A stretch of DNA of 64,000 nucleotides, taken from CAIXPS01 sp034430115 (lineage in GTDB: Bacteria > Chloroflexota > Anaerolineae > J036 > Brachytrichaceae). Position numbers and translations under genes: made by a program. Under the pieces are notes generated by a model. The model did not search any database. It was not told where the DNA came from and worked only from the letters and a program-made list of their open reading frames with translations. Below, piece after piece: positions 33,257 through 43,598 of this stretch; the first letter of the stretch is position 1; each line of letters starts with the position of its first letter. The stretch lies in the NCBI GenBank assembly GCA_034430115.1, contig DAOUFG010000175.1, positions 32,954 through 96,953 on the forward strand, written 5' to 3'.

Positions 33257-34045
33257 ATGTCACCCGCAATCCTTGTCATGATCGACGGCTTGCGCCCGGA
33301 TGCACTCTTGACCGGCGCACACCCGCACCTGGATCAGGTGCGCGCTGCCGGCGCATCCACGTTGAATGCGTCTAGCGTCATGCCCTCCATCACATTGCCT
33401 TGCCACGCCACCATCTTTCATAGCGTGCCACCTTCAAGGCATGGCATCACCACCAACACTTGGACACCGATGGCCCGCCCGCTGCCCGGCCTGGTTGACG
33501 TGGCGAAGGCCGCCGGGCTGCGCAGTGCCTTCTTCCACAACTGGGAGCCTTTGCGCGATTTGAACGTGCCGGGGAACCTGGATTTCTCGTACTACCGCAA
33601 CAATTGTTACACCGACCCCGACGGCGACCAGATCATCGTAGATGAGGCGCTGCGCTACATTCGCAGCGCCCATCCCGACTTCGCCTTCGTCTACATGGGC
33701 ACACTCGACGTGGCCGGGCACAATGACGGTTGGATGTCGCCGGGGTACATGGAGCAACTGGCGCGCGTGGACGGCGCGTTGGGAGCACTGCTAGGGGCGT
33801 TGCCGGCGGCATACGACGTGGTGATCAACAGCGACCACGGCGGCCACGAGCGCAACCACGGCGCCGACATCCCCGCAGACATGCTCATCCCCTGGCTCGC
33901 AATCGGCCCCAACATCCAAAAGGGGCTGACAATCGAATCTCCGGTCAGCCTGATGGATACGGCGCCCACCATCGCGCGCCTGCTAAATATCCAAGCTGCG
34001 CCGGCCTGGGAAGGGCGCTGCCTGGACGAAATCTTCGTCATTTAG
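33257..34045 (+). CDS. Alkaline-phosphatase superfamily phosphodiesterase/nucleotide pyrophosphatase
   Basis: A 262-residue soluble enzyme of the NPP type. The N-terminal metal ligand lies in VMIDGLRPDAL, the nucleophile region in MPSITLPCHATIFHS (Thr/Ser at the NPP position), and other metal ligands in DVAGHNDGW and INSDHGGHERNHG. It would hydrolyse a phosphodiester or pyrophosphate bond; the substrate is unknown. I use the ATG at 33257 because the motif begins right after it; the GTG at 33239 is possible. Confidence 0.87.
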   Translation: MSPAILVMIDGLRPDALLTGAHPHLDQVRAAGASTLNASSVMPSITLPCHATIFHSVPPSRHGITTNTWTPMARPLPGLVDVAKAAGLRSAFFHNWEPLRDLNVPGNLDFSYYRNNCYTDPDGDQIIVDEALRYIRSAHPDFAFVYMGTLDVAGHNDGWMSPGYMEQLARVDGALGALLGALPAAYDVVINSDHGGHERNHGADIPADMLIPWLAIGPNIQKGLTIESPVSLMDTAPTIARLLNIQAAPAWEGRCLDEIFVI

Positions 34046-34095
34046 CGAAAGGGTTAGATGCAACACATCGACCACACATTGATGAACATGAAAGC

Positions 34096-34977
34096 ATGAC
34101 CTTTCTACCGTTAATCCTCATCGGCATATCGACATTCATGCATGCGGGCTGGAACTTGCTCGCACACTCGCGGCGCTCCGACGGCGTGCTTTTCTTGCGC
34201 ATCTCACTGATCACCGCCACGGTAGGGTTCATCCCGGCGCTCATCGCAGAGATAAATGGCCCGGCTTTCGTAGGCCGGATATGGGGCTGGCTGCTGCTCA
34301 CCGGCGTATGCCAGGCCACCTACTATTTCGGTCTGACAAAAGGGTACCAGACCGGCAACTTCACCATTGTGTACCCGCTGGCACGCGCACTGCCGGTGCT
34401 GGCACTGGCGTTCATCGATTTGCTGCGCGGGCACGCACCTTCGCCACTGGGCTGGGTGGGCATAGGGCTGGTCATGCTGGGTTGCATGACGACGCCGCTC
34501 GACTCGCTGCGCCACATCGAACTCAGGGCCTACTCGCAGCGGGTCATGATCTGGGTAATCGTGACGGCGCTCGGCACCATCGGCTACACCACCGTGGACA
34601 AAATCACCGCCGAAATATTGCCGCCCGGCCCAGGCGCCGCTGCGCGCTATGCCATTTGGGAGGTCATTGCCACGCTGCCTTTCTTGTGGCTGGCCCTGCG
34701 CCTGATCGGCCAGCGCCTCAGCAATAAGGCCGGCGGCGCCAGTTGGCGACTGGCCGCCGTGGCCGCCAGCTTCATCTTCGGAGCCTATTGGCTGGTGTTG
34801 TGGTCCTATCAACTCAGCCCCTACGCCAGCTACATCGTGGCATTGCGGCAGTTGAGCATCGTGATCGGCGTTCTGGCTGCCGCCACTTTTCTGCACGAGC
34901 GAACGCCCCCTTTGCGCATCATGTCGGCAGCCACCATCGCCGGCGGCATCATCTGCATCAGCCTGGCCGCGCTATAA
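34096..34977 (+). CDS. EamA/DMT-family transporter
   Basis: A 293-residue membrane protein with about ten helices in two EamA-type halves (first half ending near LGCMTTPLDS, second starting RVMIWVIVTALG). DMT-family members export amino acids or metabolites. The reading frame is open far upstream, but that part only shadows the phosphatase gene; the first membrane helix starts right after the ATG at 34096. It follows the phosphatase gene by 50 bp. Confidence 0.82.
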   Translation: MTFLPLILIGISTFMHAGWNLLAHSRRSDGVLFLRISLITATVGFIPALIAEINGPAFVGRIWGWLLLTGVCQATYYFGLTKGYQTGNFTIVYPLARALPVLALAFIDLLRGHAPSPLGWVGIGLVMLGCMTTPLDSLRHIELRAYSQRVMIWVIVTALGTIGYTTVDKITAEILPPGPGAAARYAIWEVIATLPFLWLALRLIGQRLSNKAGGASWRLAAVAASFIFGAYWLVLWSYQLSPYASYIVALRQLSIVIGVLAAATFLHERTPPLRIMSAATIAGGIICISLAAL

Positions 34978-35010
34978 AGAAAAACCACCGGGAGCATGCT
35001 CCCGGCGGTT
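34976..35010 (-). terminator. Intrinsic terminator of the baeRF gene
   Basis: On the minus strand CCGCCGGGAGC-at-GCTCCCGGTGG (one A-C mismatch), followed by TTTTTCTTT. It lies about 30 bp after the baeRF stop and overlaps the end of the convergent transporter gene region. Confidence 0.75.
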
Positions 35011-35039
35011 CGCAATCAGCCCACGGGCGTGCGCCCGGC

Positions 35040-36188
35040 TCAATATCTGAGCACCGCCGCAACAGACGTGCTGTTGGGCATCTGCTCGCCTTCAACCGCA
35101 TAGACGGCGCCACCATGGAGTAGCGTGTGCGTGGCGGCAAAGTCCAACATATCTTCGCTGCCGGGCTGGGCCTGTTCGAGTTCGTGCACAGCGCCCACAT
35201 CCGGCGCAAAAGTGCCCCATAGCTGCACACCCATCTGCACGAATAACACTTCCACATGGCCCCGATAGGCCGCCGGCGCAACCTGGCTGATCCTGTGCGC
35301 CGCGCGCGGCGTGTTCGCCACCTGACGATAGTAGGTAGCCGCCGCGTGGCGTTCTTGCTCAAAGAACGGCTGCACAATCTTCCAGGCCCGTTTGCGCAGT
35401 TCGTCGGGACCCAATTCGTCCGGGTTCCCCACAATCGGCTCGGGCATCAGGTTTGGGTAGGTGTTCACCTCTTTATAGATAGGAAACAGAAAATCCACCC
35501 CCGCGAATACCAGCGGCGCGCGCTGGTTCATTAGTTGCTTGCGCACGCCATCGTCCACCTGGTGACAGAAGCGCAAGATACGATCCTTGTACACCTCGAT
35601 CGAAGCGCCCTGCCCATGAAAGATGGCTGTGCCTCGCCCGCTTACTCCTGGGAGGGTACGATATTGCAGTTGCTTCTCGGGCTGCTCATATTTCAGGGCC
35701 TCGGCCAGGCTGGAAGGGATTTCTTTTGTCACCAGTTCGCGTGCGCCGGTTTGCGTCGCTTCCAGCAAGCGGACGCGGTTCTGGCTGAGTGCCAGGATAT
35801 AGAACTGCCGGCGACTGATCAACGCCCGCAAGATCGGTTTGACACAGAACCGTTCTCCCACAACAACCAGTTCCTCCGGCTTGAAGGGCAAGCGGTGATA
35901 ACGGAACAACCTCGGCGAGACATAAACAACCAGGCCGTCGGACTGGCGTTGCCAGAACGGCGCATCATCCAGCAGTTTGCGGGCCGGGTCGAGTATTCGT
36001 TGGGCTTCCGCGGCACGCATCCCGCCACGGATGACGCGTTCCTCTGCATCGCGTAACAATTTCTTAAAACGGATGGGGTTTTGGCGAGTTTCAGAACCGA
36101 TGCGCTCGGTAGGCAATGAGATCGATATGAGTGGTGCGGTGCGCTCATCTACCAAACTCTTCAGCTCATCTGTGGACAATGTATTCAT
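35040..36188 (-). CDS. baeRF-family protein (bacterial archaeo-eukaryotic release factor-like)
   Basis: 382 residues. The order of elements is typical of the bacterial relatives of eRF1: an N-terminal domain (ISISLPTERIGSETRQNPIR), a middle domain with SRRQFYILALSQNRVRLLEA, and a C-terminal domain with VFAGVDFLFPIYKEVN, then VEVLFVQMGVQLWG. By family these may act in ribosome rescue or stress and often sit near stress genes; none has firm function. The ribosome site AAGGAGTTAGAGT precedes the ATG. Upstream is an unusually long G-tract on the coding strand. Confidence 0.82.
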   Translation of the reverse strand: MNTLSTDELKSLVDERTAPLISISLPTERIGSETRQNPIRFKKLLRDAEERVIRGGMRAAEAQRILDPARKLLDDAPFWQRQSDGLVVYVSPRLFRYHRLPFKPEELVVVGERFCVKPILRALISRRQFYILALSQNRVRLLEATQTGARELVTKEIPSSLAEALKYEQPEKQLQYRTLPGVSGRGTAIFHGQGASIEVYKDRILRFCHQVDDGVRKQLMNQRAPLVFAGVDFLFPIYKEVNTYPNLMPEPIVGNPDELGPDELRKRAWKIVQPFFEQERHAAATYYRQVANTPRAAHRISQVAPAAYRGHVEVLFVQMGVQLWGTFAPDVGAVHELEQAQPGSEDMLDFAATHTLLHGGAVYAVEGEQMPNSTSVAAVLRY

Positions 36189-36268
36189 ACTCTAACTCCT
36201 TAAACAGGCACTAGAGAGACGATTGAAACAAGACTTTGCCCGAGTTTGTATATGGAGGGATCGCTACT

Positions 36269-36283
36269 CCCCCCTCCCCCCCC
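36269..36283. other. Long C/G homopolymer tract
   Basis: Six C, one T and eight C on the plus strand, i.e. G8-A-G6 on the coding strand of the baeRF gene, about 80-95 bp upstream of its start. The rest of the 236-bp gap holds a small palindrome GTGACCacGGTCAC (36315-36328) and the ribosome site of the next gene; no gene. Confidence 0.7.
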
Positions 36284-36424
36284 ATTTTAAGGCGCTTTCT
36301 GAATTGCCTGGCGAGTGACCACGGTCACGCAAGCTTATGACCCCAGCCACTAACTCCCATTCCCCTTGCTCCTTAGGATTATGCCGGATATGAAACGTGC
36401 TAAGGAGGATCACACAATACGCTT

Positions 36425-38032
36425 ATGAAATCCAAAACTTGTCGAAAGTTATTTTTTGTGGCAGTTGGGCTGGGCGCAGCCACTTTGCTGATGGCCGGCT
36501 GCGGCCAGAGCGCAGCAAACAACAGTAACAGCGCCCAGAACGGCCAAACAGCCACTCCAAGCGGCACACCAACGACCGTAACGACCGGCACCGTAGAGAC
36601 CACCATCGTCGCGACCGGCAAAGTGGTGGCGCGCGACCTGGCGGACGTCGCATTCCAGCGCTCCGGGCAGATCATCTCCGTCACGGTGCAGGAAGGACAG
36701 ATGGTGAAGGTCGGCCAACCGCTGGCATACCTGGATCAAAGCGGGCTATCGTTGGCGCTACAAAGCCAGTATGACGCCTATGTGGACGCACTCGCGACCT
36801 ACAGCCAGACGATTCAAGGCCCCAGTACAAGCGATCTGGCGTCGGCTAAGTCGGCGATTAGCAGTGCCCAAGCATCCTATAACGACCTGCTCAAGCCTCC
36901 TACAGACACCTCCCTCGCGAACCTGAAGGCAAGCATGGATAACGCGAAGGCGGCCCTGGATCAGGCCCAGTCGTCCTATGACCGCGCCTTCAAGAAGGAT
37001 CCGGCCGGCATCGGCGGTTCCTCAGAATCGCTGGCCCTGCAACAGGCCACCAACGATTACATCGCGGCCAAAGCGAATTACGACAACGCTTTTCAGCCCG
37101 CGTCGAACGGCTCGCTAGCGACCGCAGCCGCCAATATCGATGCGGCGGTTGCCAAGCTCAATGCGCTCTACCCGGTTACCGAGACGGTCATCCAGGCCCA
37201 GGCCAAGCTGGATCAGGCGCTGGTGGCCTACCAACAGGCGCAGCAGGATATCTCAAACACCGTCATCTATGCCCCCTACGATGGCATGGTGACCCAGGTT
37301 GCCTATAATGTGGGCGACACCATCGCCGCGAATCAGATGGTCGTAGAAGTGGCGGACGTCTCCAACCCCTGGTTTGAAGTCCAGGTGGATGAGGCCGATA
37401 TCGGCAACGTGCGCATCGGCCAGCCGTCCTTCATTCAGTTGCAGGCCTACCCGAACGTGCCCATCTCGGCGACGGTGGAATCGATTGCCTCCAGCGGGAC
37501 GACCAACAACAGCAGCGTGACCTTCCTGGTCAAACTCGCGCTGGGCAACGTGATGGCCGACAGCCCGATGACACAGACGGCAAGCACATATGGCCCGCGC
37601 GCACAGAGCGGACAAGGACAACGCAACGCCCAAGGCCAGGGGCAACGCAGCCAGGGCCAGACCAACCAAACTCAGGGCCAGACCCAACGCAGCGGCCAAA
37701 ATAGCCAATACACGCGGCCTATCGTGCGCCTGGGGATGAGTGGCACGGGCCAGGTCGTCACGGCAAGGGTGGCCAACGCAGTCGTCGTGCCCAGCGCCGC
37801 GTTGGTGACGGACCGCACGACGCGCAGCCTCGTCGTCTACAAAATCAATGGCAGCACCACGCAACCCGTCACGGTAACGGTCGGTTTGCGAGATACCAAC
37901 AGCAATACGGCGCAAATCATCAGTGGCGTGAGCGCCGGCGATACGATCCTGGTTCCTCACGCAACGAACACCACGAACAGCAGCACCGGTGGTGGCGGCG
38001 GACGTGGCCCATTTGGCTTCTTTGGAGGGTAA
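36425..38032 (+). CDS. MacA-like membrane fusion protein (lipoprotein) with Gln/Asn/Ser-rich insert
   Basis: A 535-residue adaptor with lipobox (LLMAGC near residue 23), lipoyl halves (ISVTVQEGQMVKVGQPLA and YAPYDGMVTQVAYNVGD), a coiled-coil hairpin (about 105-275) and a beta-barrel domain. An insertion of about 50 residues rich in Gln, Ser and Asn (QSGQGQRNAQGQGQRSQGQ and on, about 395-440) interrupts the membrane-proximal part, and the C terminus is a Gly-rich tail. These features set it apart from typical MacA. It is followed 32 bp later by MacB-type ATPase and permease genes. A strong AAGGAGG is 15 nt upstream of the ATG, a longer gap than usual. Confidence 0.88.
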   Translation: MKSKTCRKLFFVAVGLGAATLLMAGCGQSAANNSNSAQNGQTATPSGTPTTVTTGTVETTIVATGKVVARDLADVAFQRSGQIISVTVQEGQMVKVGQPLAYLDQSGLSLALQSQYDAYVDALATYSQTIQGPSTSDLASAKSAISSAQASYNDLLKPPTDTSLANLKASMDNAKAALDQAQSSYDRAFKKDPAGIGGSSESLALQQATNDYIAAKANYDNAFQPASNGSLATAAANIDAAVAKLNALYPVTETVIQAQAKLDQALVAYQQAQQDISNTVIYAPYDGMVTQVAYNVGDTIAANQMVVEVADVSNPWFEVQVDEADIGNVRIGQPSFIQLQAYPNVPISATVESIASSGTTNNSSVTFLVKLALGNVMADSPMTQTASTYGPRAQSGQGQRNAQGQGQRSQGQTNQTQGQTQRSGQNSQYTRPIVRLGMSGTGQVVTARVANAVVVPSAALVTDRTTRSLVVYKINGSTTQPVTVTVGLRDTNSNTAQIISGVSAGDTILVPHATNTTNSSTGGGGGRGPFGFFGG

Positions 38033-38064
38033 CCATCTAGATAGTCGGTTAAGGGTGAATAGCA

Positions 38065-38735
38065 ATGATCGAGCTTAAAAATATCTCCAAGACATACAAG
38101 ATGGGTACCGAGCAGGTGCACGCGCTCGACGACGTCAGCCTGAAGATCAATGACGGTGAGTTCGTCGCCATCATTGGTCCATCGGGCAGCGGCAAAAGCA
38201 CCATGATGAACGTCATCGGGTGCCTTGACCAACCCACCGGCGGCGAGTACTTATTGAATGGGAAAGACGTCAGCAAGCTAAACGACGACCAACTGGCAAC
38301 CGTGCGCAACAAGAACATCGGCTTCGTATTCCAACAATTCAACCTGCTGAATCGATCCAGCGCCATACGCAATGTGGAACTACCGTTGCGCTACAGCCAG
38401 GTGAGCAGCCACGAACGCCACGTGCGCGCCAGCGCCGCGCTCGAGTCGGTGGGATTGAAGGATCGCATGAATCACAAGCCGGTGGAGCTATCCGGCGGGC
38501 AACAGCAGCGCGTGGCCATCGCGCGCGCGTTGGTGAACCAACCTTCGCTCGTGCTGGCCGATGAGCCAACCGGCGCCCTGGATTCACACACCGGCGAGGA
38601 CATTCTGCACCTGTTCAGGCAGTTACACGAAGAGCGTGGTATTACGATCGTCCTGGTGACGCATGATATGAACATCGCTCGTCACACCAACCGCATCATC
38701 GCCATCAAAGACGGCCGGATAGAGAGTGATTTGTC

Positions 38736-38739
<4 letters not shown>
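38065..38739 (+). CDS. MacB-type ABC transporter ATPase
   Basis: A 224-residue ATPase of the LolD/MacB group. Walker A GPSGSGKS, signature LSGGQQQR, Walker B LVLADEPT and VTHDMNIARHTNRII with the switch His. It is a separate polypeptide from the permease, as in Gram-positive MacAB-like systems. The gene ends with ATGA overlap into the permease gene. Confidence 0.93.
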
Positions 38740-39953
<1,214 letters not shown>

Positions 39954-39975
39954 CAAACGCTTTTAGAATAGTAAA

Positions 39976-40007
39976 AATTCCTTCACGGGGCTTCCCGTGA
40001 AGGAATT
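39976..40007. terminator. Hairpin after the MacAB-like operon
   Basis: A perfect 14-bp stem, AATTCCTTCACGGG with CCCGTGAAGGAATT, tetraloop GCTT. It ends the pump operon; the run of U is better on the minus strand (AATTTTTAC). Confidence 0.65.
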
Positions 40008-40089
40008 CAAGACCGCCCAACGTGTTGGGACGCTCCTCCCCCCGACAGGCGTTTTGTATTTCCGGGTAGCATTCATTGGATGATTTAGC

Positions 40090-41376
40090 ATGAAGGAAGT
40101 TATTCGCCTGGTTCGTCTGACTTTACTGCTGCGCATCATCGTGGCGCTGGCGAGCGCATTCGCTACGGCAACGCTGCTGCCAAATGTGTTCGCCGCGTTC
40201 CTGGACGTCATTGTCGCGTTGCCCTCTTGCATCCTGCTGCTATTCACTCTGCTGGCTGCGCTGGAGCATTGGGAAAGCGAACGCTTCGTCAAGGCGCTGC
40301 TGGTGGTCACCATCCTGGTGGAATCGTTGGAAGCCATCATCAGCAGGGTTGGGTTTCAGTGGATCGAGGGAGCTACCAACATCGAGATCAGTGAAATGTA
40401 TCGCCGTTCATTTGGCCTGGCAGGCAATGCCGCCATCATGCGCCTGCCGTTGAACGTGCCGCTGCTCTTCATCACCATTCCAGCGCTGCTGGGTGCGTGG
40501 CTCACCGGCAAACGCGAGGCCTTTCGTTGGGCCGCCTTTGCCACGCTCATGAGCCTGCTCAGCACCATCAGCACCAGCACCCCGGAATTCATGCAGTGGC
40601 GACTGAATGCTGGCCTGTTCGGCGCGCAGGCGATGGTGTTGTTCCTCACCTGCTACTTCGTCGGCAGGCTGGCCGATGAGCAACGCCGTGAGCAGGCTGA
40701 GCTGGCCAAAGCAAACCGCCTGTTGGCAGAACAGGCCCTCATGCGCGAACAACTGGCCACCTCCCGCGAACGCGTGCGCCTGGCGCGCGATCTGCACGAT
40801 ACGCTGGCACACACGCTGGCCGGGCTGGTCGTACAGACCAAAGTGGTGGATACGCTACTGGAAAAAGACCCCGCCGCCGCACGACGCGAACTGGGGCGCA
40901 TACAAGACGTGGCTAAAGAAGGGCTCAAAGAGGCGCGCGCCGCCATCAGCGACCTGCGCGCCAACATCGTCGAGGACCTGGGGTTAAGCGGCGCAATACG
41001 ACGCACGATCGAGACGACCGGCCAGCGCACGGGCATTCAGGTCAGCTTCAAAGAAACCGGCCAGGAACTACACCTGGATAAACATTGCACCGAAACCCTT
41101 TACCGCATCGTCCAGGAAGCGCTGAACAACGTGGAACGTCACGCGCATGCCCAACACATCAACGTCTTGATGGACCAGACCGGCTTGCCCGAACAGACAA
41201 TCACCATCCGCGTCCAGGACGACGGCGTGGGCTTTAAAGTGGATCGGCTGGACGACGAGCGCTTCGGGCTGCGCGGGATGCGCGAAAGGGCGGAGTTGAT
41301 CGGCGCACACCTGCGCGTCGATAGCACACTAGGGGCCGGCACCACCGTCACCGTTAGCCTGAAACTGCACGCCTGA
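40090..41376 (+). CDS. Membrane sensor histidine kinase (NarL/DesK type)
   Basis: A 428-residue kinase: about six N-terminal helices (15-200) with no large sensor domain, a coiled coil, a HisKA_3 dimerisation domain with phospho-acceptor His236 in LARDLHDTLAHTLAG, and a HATPase_c domain (YRIVQEALNNVERHAHA for the N box, DDGVGFKV and FGLRGMRERAELIGA for the G boxes). The sensor seems to be the membrane part itself, as in DesK, so a membrane or envelope signal is plausible. Its likely response regulator is at 45625, after three envelope genes. Confidence 0.9.
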   Translation: MKEVIRLVRLTLLLRIIVALASAFATATLLPNVFAAFLDVIVALPSCILLLFTLLAALEHWESERFVKALLVVTILVESLEAIISRVGFQWIEGATNIEISEMYRRSFGLAGNAAIMRLPLNVPLLFITIPALLGAWLTGKREAFRWAAFATLMSLLSTISTSTPEFMQWRLNAGLFGAQAMVLFLTCYFVGRLADEQRREQAELAKANRLLAEQALMREQLATSRERVRLARDLHDTLAHTLAGLVVQTKVVDTLLEKDPAAARRELGRIQDVAKEGLKEARAAISDLRANIVEDLGLSGAIRRTIETTGQRTGIQVSFKETGQELHLDKHCTETLYRIVQEALNNVERHAHAQHINVLMDQTGLPEQTITIRVQDDGVGFKVDRLDDERFGLRGMRERAELIGAHLRVDSTLGAGTTVTVSLKLHA

Positions 41377-41517
41377 CTCCGCCTTGCCCGCATTTAGTGT
41401 ATCTTTAATAATATTAGAATAAGCCATCGGTCAGGTTTGCGCGGCAAGGTTTTGGGAACCGTCAATCATACGTCGATTCCCCGGAGTGCTTTGCCCGCTC
41501 AGCCCATAAGAAAATTC

Positions 41518-42537
41518 ATGAAGCACGGCATTTTCGTAAGACATTGGAAAATACTCTTGCAGTGGACGGTAGCGCTCGCCCTGATCATCTTCCTGCTGGC
41601 CCAGATATCCCTCCAGACATTGATCGACCTGTTCACCAATGTCAACCTGACTGGCGTATTGTTGGGCGCCGTGATTTACATGATCACGAATGTGATTCGC
41701 TCACTGCGTGTGGTTTGTATATGTGACCGCCCCATTTCCGACGTATGGCCGCTGCTGACGCCCATCCTGGCGTCCAGTTTTGGGAATAACGTATTACCCG
41801 CCCGCGCCGGGGAACCCATCTTCGTATGGGCGGCCCATGAGCGACTGGGATTGAGTTGGGGCACCAGTTCAGCCGTGATGATCATCATGCGCGTTTTCGA
41901 CACAATGCTGGTGGCTTTGATCTTCGTGTTTGCCGCCATCTTCACCGGCGCGGCGGCTTCATCGCCGGTATTGGGCATCGTCTCGGTGGCACTGGGCGCT
42001 ATGGTGATCTTGACCGCGCTCATGCCCTGGATGGGGAAGTACTTCGTCCAAATTCTGATCTGGTTCACACGCCTGACCCGTAAACCCAAGCTTATCCAGT
42101 TTATCGAACTTGAGGGCGAGCGGGCAGTCGATGCCTTCGCGCAGTTGCGCACCCCGCGCATCTACGCCGAAGTGGCAATCACCTCCTTTGTGATTTGGAT
42201 CATGGTCTTCGGGTGGATTTATGTGCTGATCAAGAGCTTGGGAATCCCCGTCACCCTGGATCAATCCATCCTCGGCTCCACGTTCGGCATCCTTTCCAAG
42301 GCGATCCCCTTCTCGTCCATCGGCGGCTGGGGCGCACATGAAGTGGGCTGGACGGCCGGTTTTATGCTGATCGGCTTTTCAAAGGACGTGGCGATCAGCA
42401 GCGGGTTCGCGGTGAACACCCTGATCATCCTGACCTCGGCTGTTTGTGGGCTACCGGCCTGGATGACGCTGACCGGCGATCAGCGCAAGCAACGCACCAC
42501 CACGGCGACACCTGCATCCGCAGGAGAAGAGCAATGA
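41518..42537 (+). CDS. Lysylphosphatidylglycerol synthase TM-region/UPF0104-like membrane protein
   Basis: A 339-residue or shorter integral membrane protein of the flippase-like AglD/MprF N-terminal family (COG0392). Motifs: VNLTGVLLGAVIYMITNVIR, NNVLPARAGE, and SSIGGWGAHEVGWTAG near the end. Members are flippases or accessory proteins for lipid-linked sugars. The start is either the ATG at 41518 or an in-frame TTG at 41491 with GGAG upstream. The gene overlaps the following glycosyltransferase gene by 4 bp (ATGA), which supports a shared glycolipid function. Confidence 0.82.
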   Translation: MKHGIFVRHWKILLQWTVALALIIFLLAQISLQTLIDLFTNVNLTGVLLGAVIYMITNVIRSLRVVCICDRPISDVWPLLTPILASSFGNNVLPARAGEPIFVWAAHERLGLSWGTSSAVMIIMRVFDTMLVALIFVFAAIFTGAAASSPVLGIVSVALGAMVILTALMPWMGKYFVQILIWFTRLTRKPKLIQFIELEGERAVDAFAQLRTPRIYAEVAITSFVIWIMVFGWIYVLIKSLGIPVTLDQSILGSTFGILSKAIPFSSIGGWGAHEVGWTAGFMLIGFSKDVAISSGFAVNTLIILTSAVCGLPAWMTLTGDQRKQRTTTATPASAGEEQ

Positions 42538-43598
42538 GCGACACGGACGAACGCGCGAACGCCCTACCGCAAAACAGCGCCGGCAAGAAGATAGGCCATG
42601 TGCCACGCCTATTTGCGCAAATATGTGCCCTGAACGAGCAGGAAAACATCGGCCAGGTGATCCGCAGCATCCCGCGAGAAATCCCAGGCATCTCCTCGGT
42701 GCAGGTGCTGGTCGTCGATGATGGCTCGACGGACGACACCGTGGCAGTGGCCGGCGCAGCCGGCGCGGACTTCATCCTGCATCACAACGTGCGCAAGGGC
42801 CTGGCGCGCGCCTTCCAGGACGGCATAGACGCCTGCCTGTCACGCGGGGCAGACATCATCGTCAACATCGACGCCGACGGCCAGTATGACGGCGCAGAAA
42901 TTCCTCAACTCATAGAGCCGATCCTAACTCGCAAAGCAGACCTGGTGGTGGGCGACAGGCAGGTGCACACCTTGCAACACTTCTCGCCCCAGAAGCGCGT
43001 GCTGGAACGCATCGGCAGCCTGGTAGTGCAACTCGTCTCAGGCGTGGTCGTTAAGGATGCCGTCTCCGGGTTCCGCGCCTACGGGCGCGAAGCGGCTTTG
43101 CGCCTGTTCGTCACCAGCAATTTTTCATACACCATCCAAAGCCTGATCCAGGCCGGCAAGCTGGGGTTAGCCGTCACCGATGTGCCGATCCACGCCCACG
43201 AAACCTCCCGGCCTTCGCGACTGCACCGCGGCACGCTGAACTTCATCAACCAGCAAGGCACCGTGCTGATCCGCACCTATGTCACCTATGAGCCGCTGAA
43301 GACCTTCGGCATCCTGGCGGCCATCTTCTTGTTCATCGGCGTGATATTACTAGGGCGCCTGGTGATCATCGCCGCCGGCAACGACGGCCAACTCGTCGGG
43401 CACATTCAATCATTGCTGGTGGGCGTATTTTGCGCCATCCTGGGGGTGCTGTTCCTCATGACGGGCATTACTGCCGACCGCATTCGCGACAACCGCCACA
43501 TGATCGAAGAAGTGCTGTACCGCATTCGCCAGCAGGCCGCGGAACCTGGGCCACTCGGCGAACCAGTCTCGCACGATCCCCATAACGTGAATGACTGA
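42534..43598 (+). CDS. GT2-family glycosyltransferase (dolichyl-phosphate mannosyltransferase-like) with C-terminal membrane helices
   Basis: 354 residues. The GT-A catalytic domain has QVLVVDDGSTDDT and the metal-binding NIDADGQYDGAEI, then DAVSGFRAYGR; two C-terminal helices (about 255-330) anchor it. Such enzymes charge a polyprenyl phosphate with a sugar. It is coupled to the flippase-like gene (ATGA) before it and overlaps by 8 bp the GT-C gene after it, so the three probably make and transfer a lipid-linked sugar to a surface acceptor. Confidence 0.88.
   Translation: MSDTDERANALPQNSAGKKIGHVPRLFAQICALNEQENIGQVIRSIPREIPGISSVQVLVVDDGSTDDTVAVAGAAGADFILHHNVRKGLARAFQDGIDACLSRGADIIVNIDADGQYDGAEIPQLIEPILTRKADLVVGDRQVHTLQHFSPQKRVLERIGSLVVQLVSGVVVKDAVSGFRAYGREAALRLFVTSNFSYTIQSLIQAGKLGLAVTDVPIHAHETSRPSRLHRGTLNFINQQGTVLIRTYVTYEPLKTFGILAAIFLFIGVILLGRLVIIAAGNDGQLVGHIQSLLVGVFCAILGVLFLMTGITADRIRDNRHMIEEVLYRIRQQAAEPGPLGEPVSHDPHNVND

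Noticed and set aside
33730..34095. Upstream extension of the EamA transporter
   Set aside because: The extra part overlaps the phosphatase gene in another frame and is Arg-rich; the real protein starts at 34096 at its first membrane helix.
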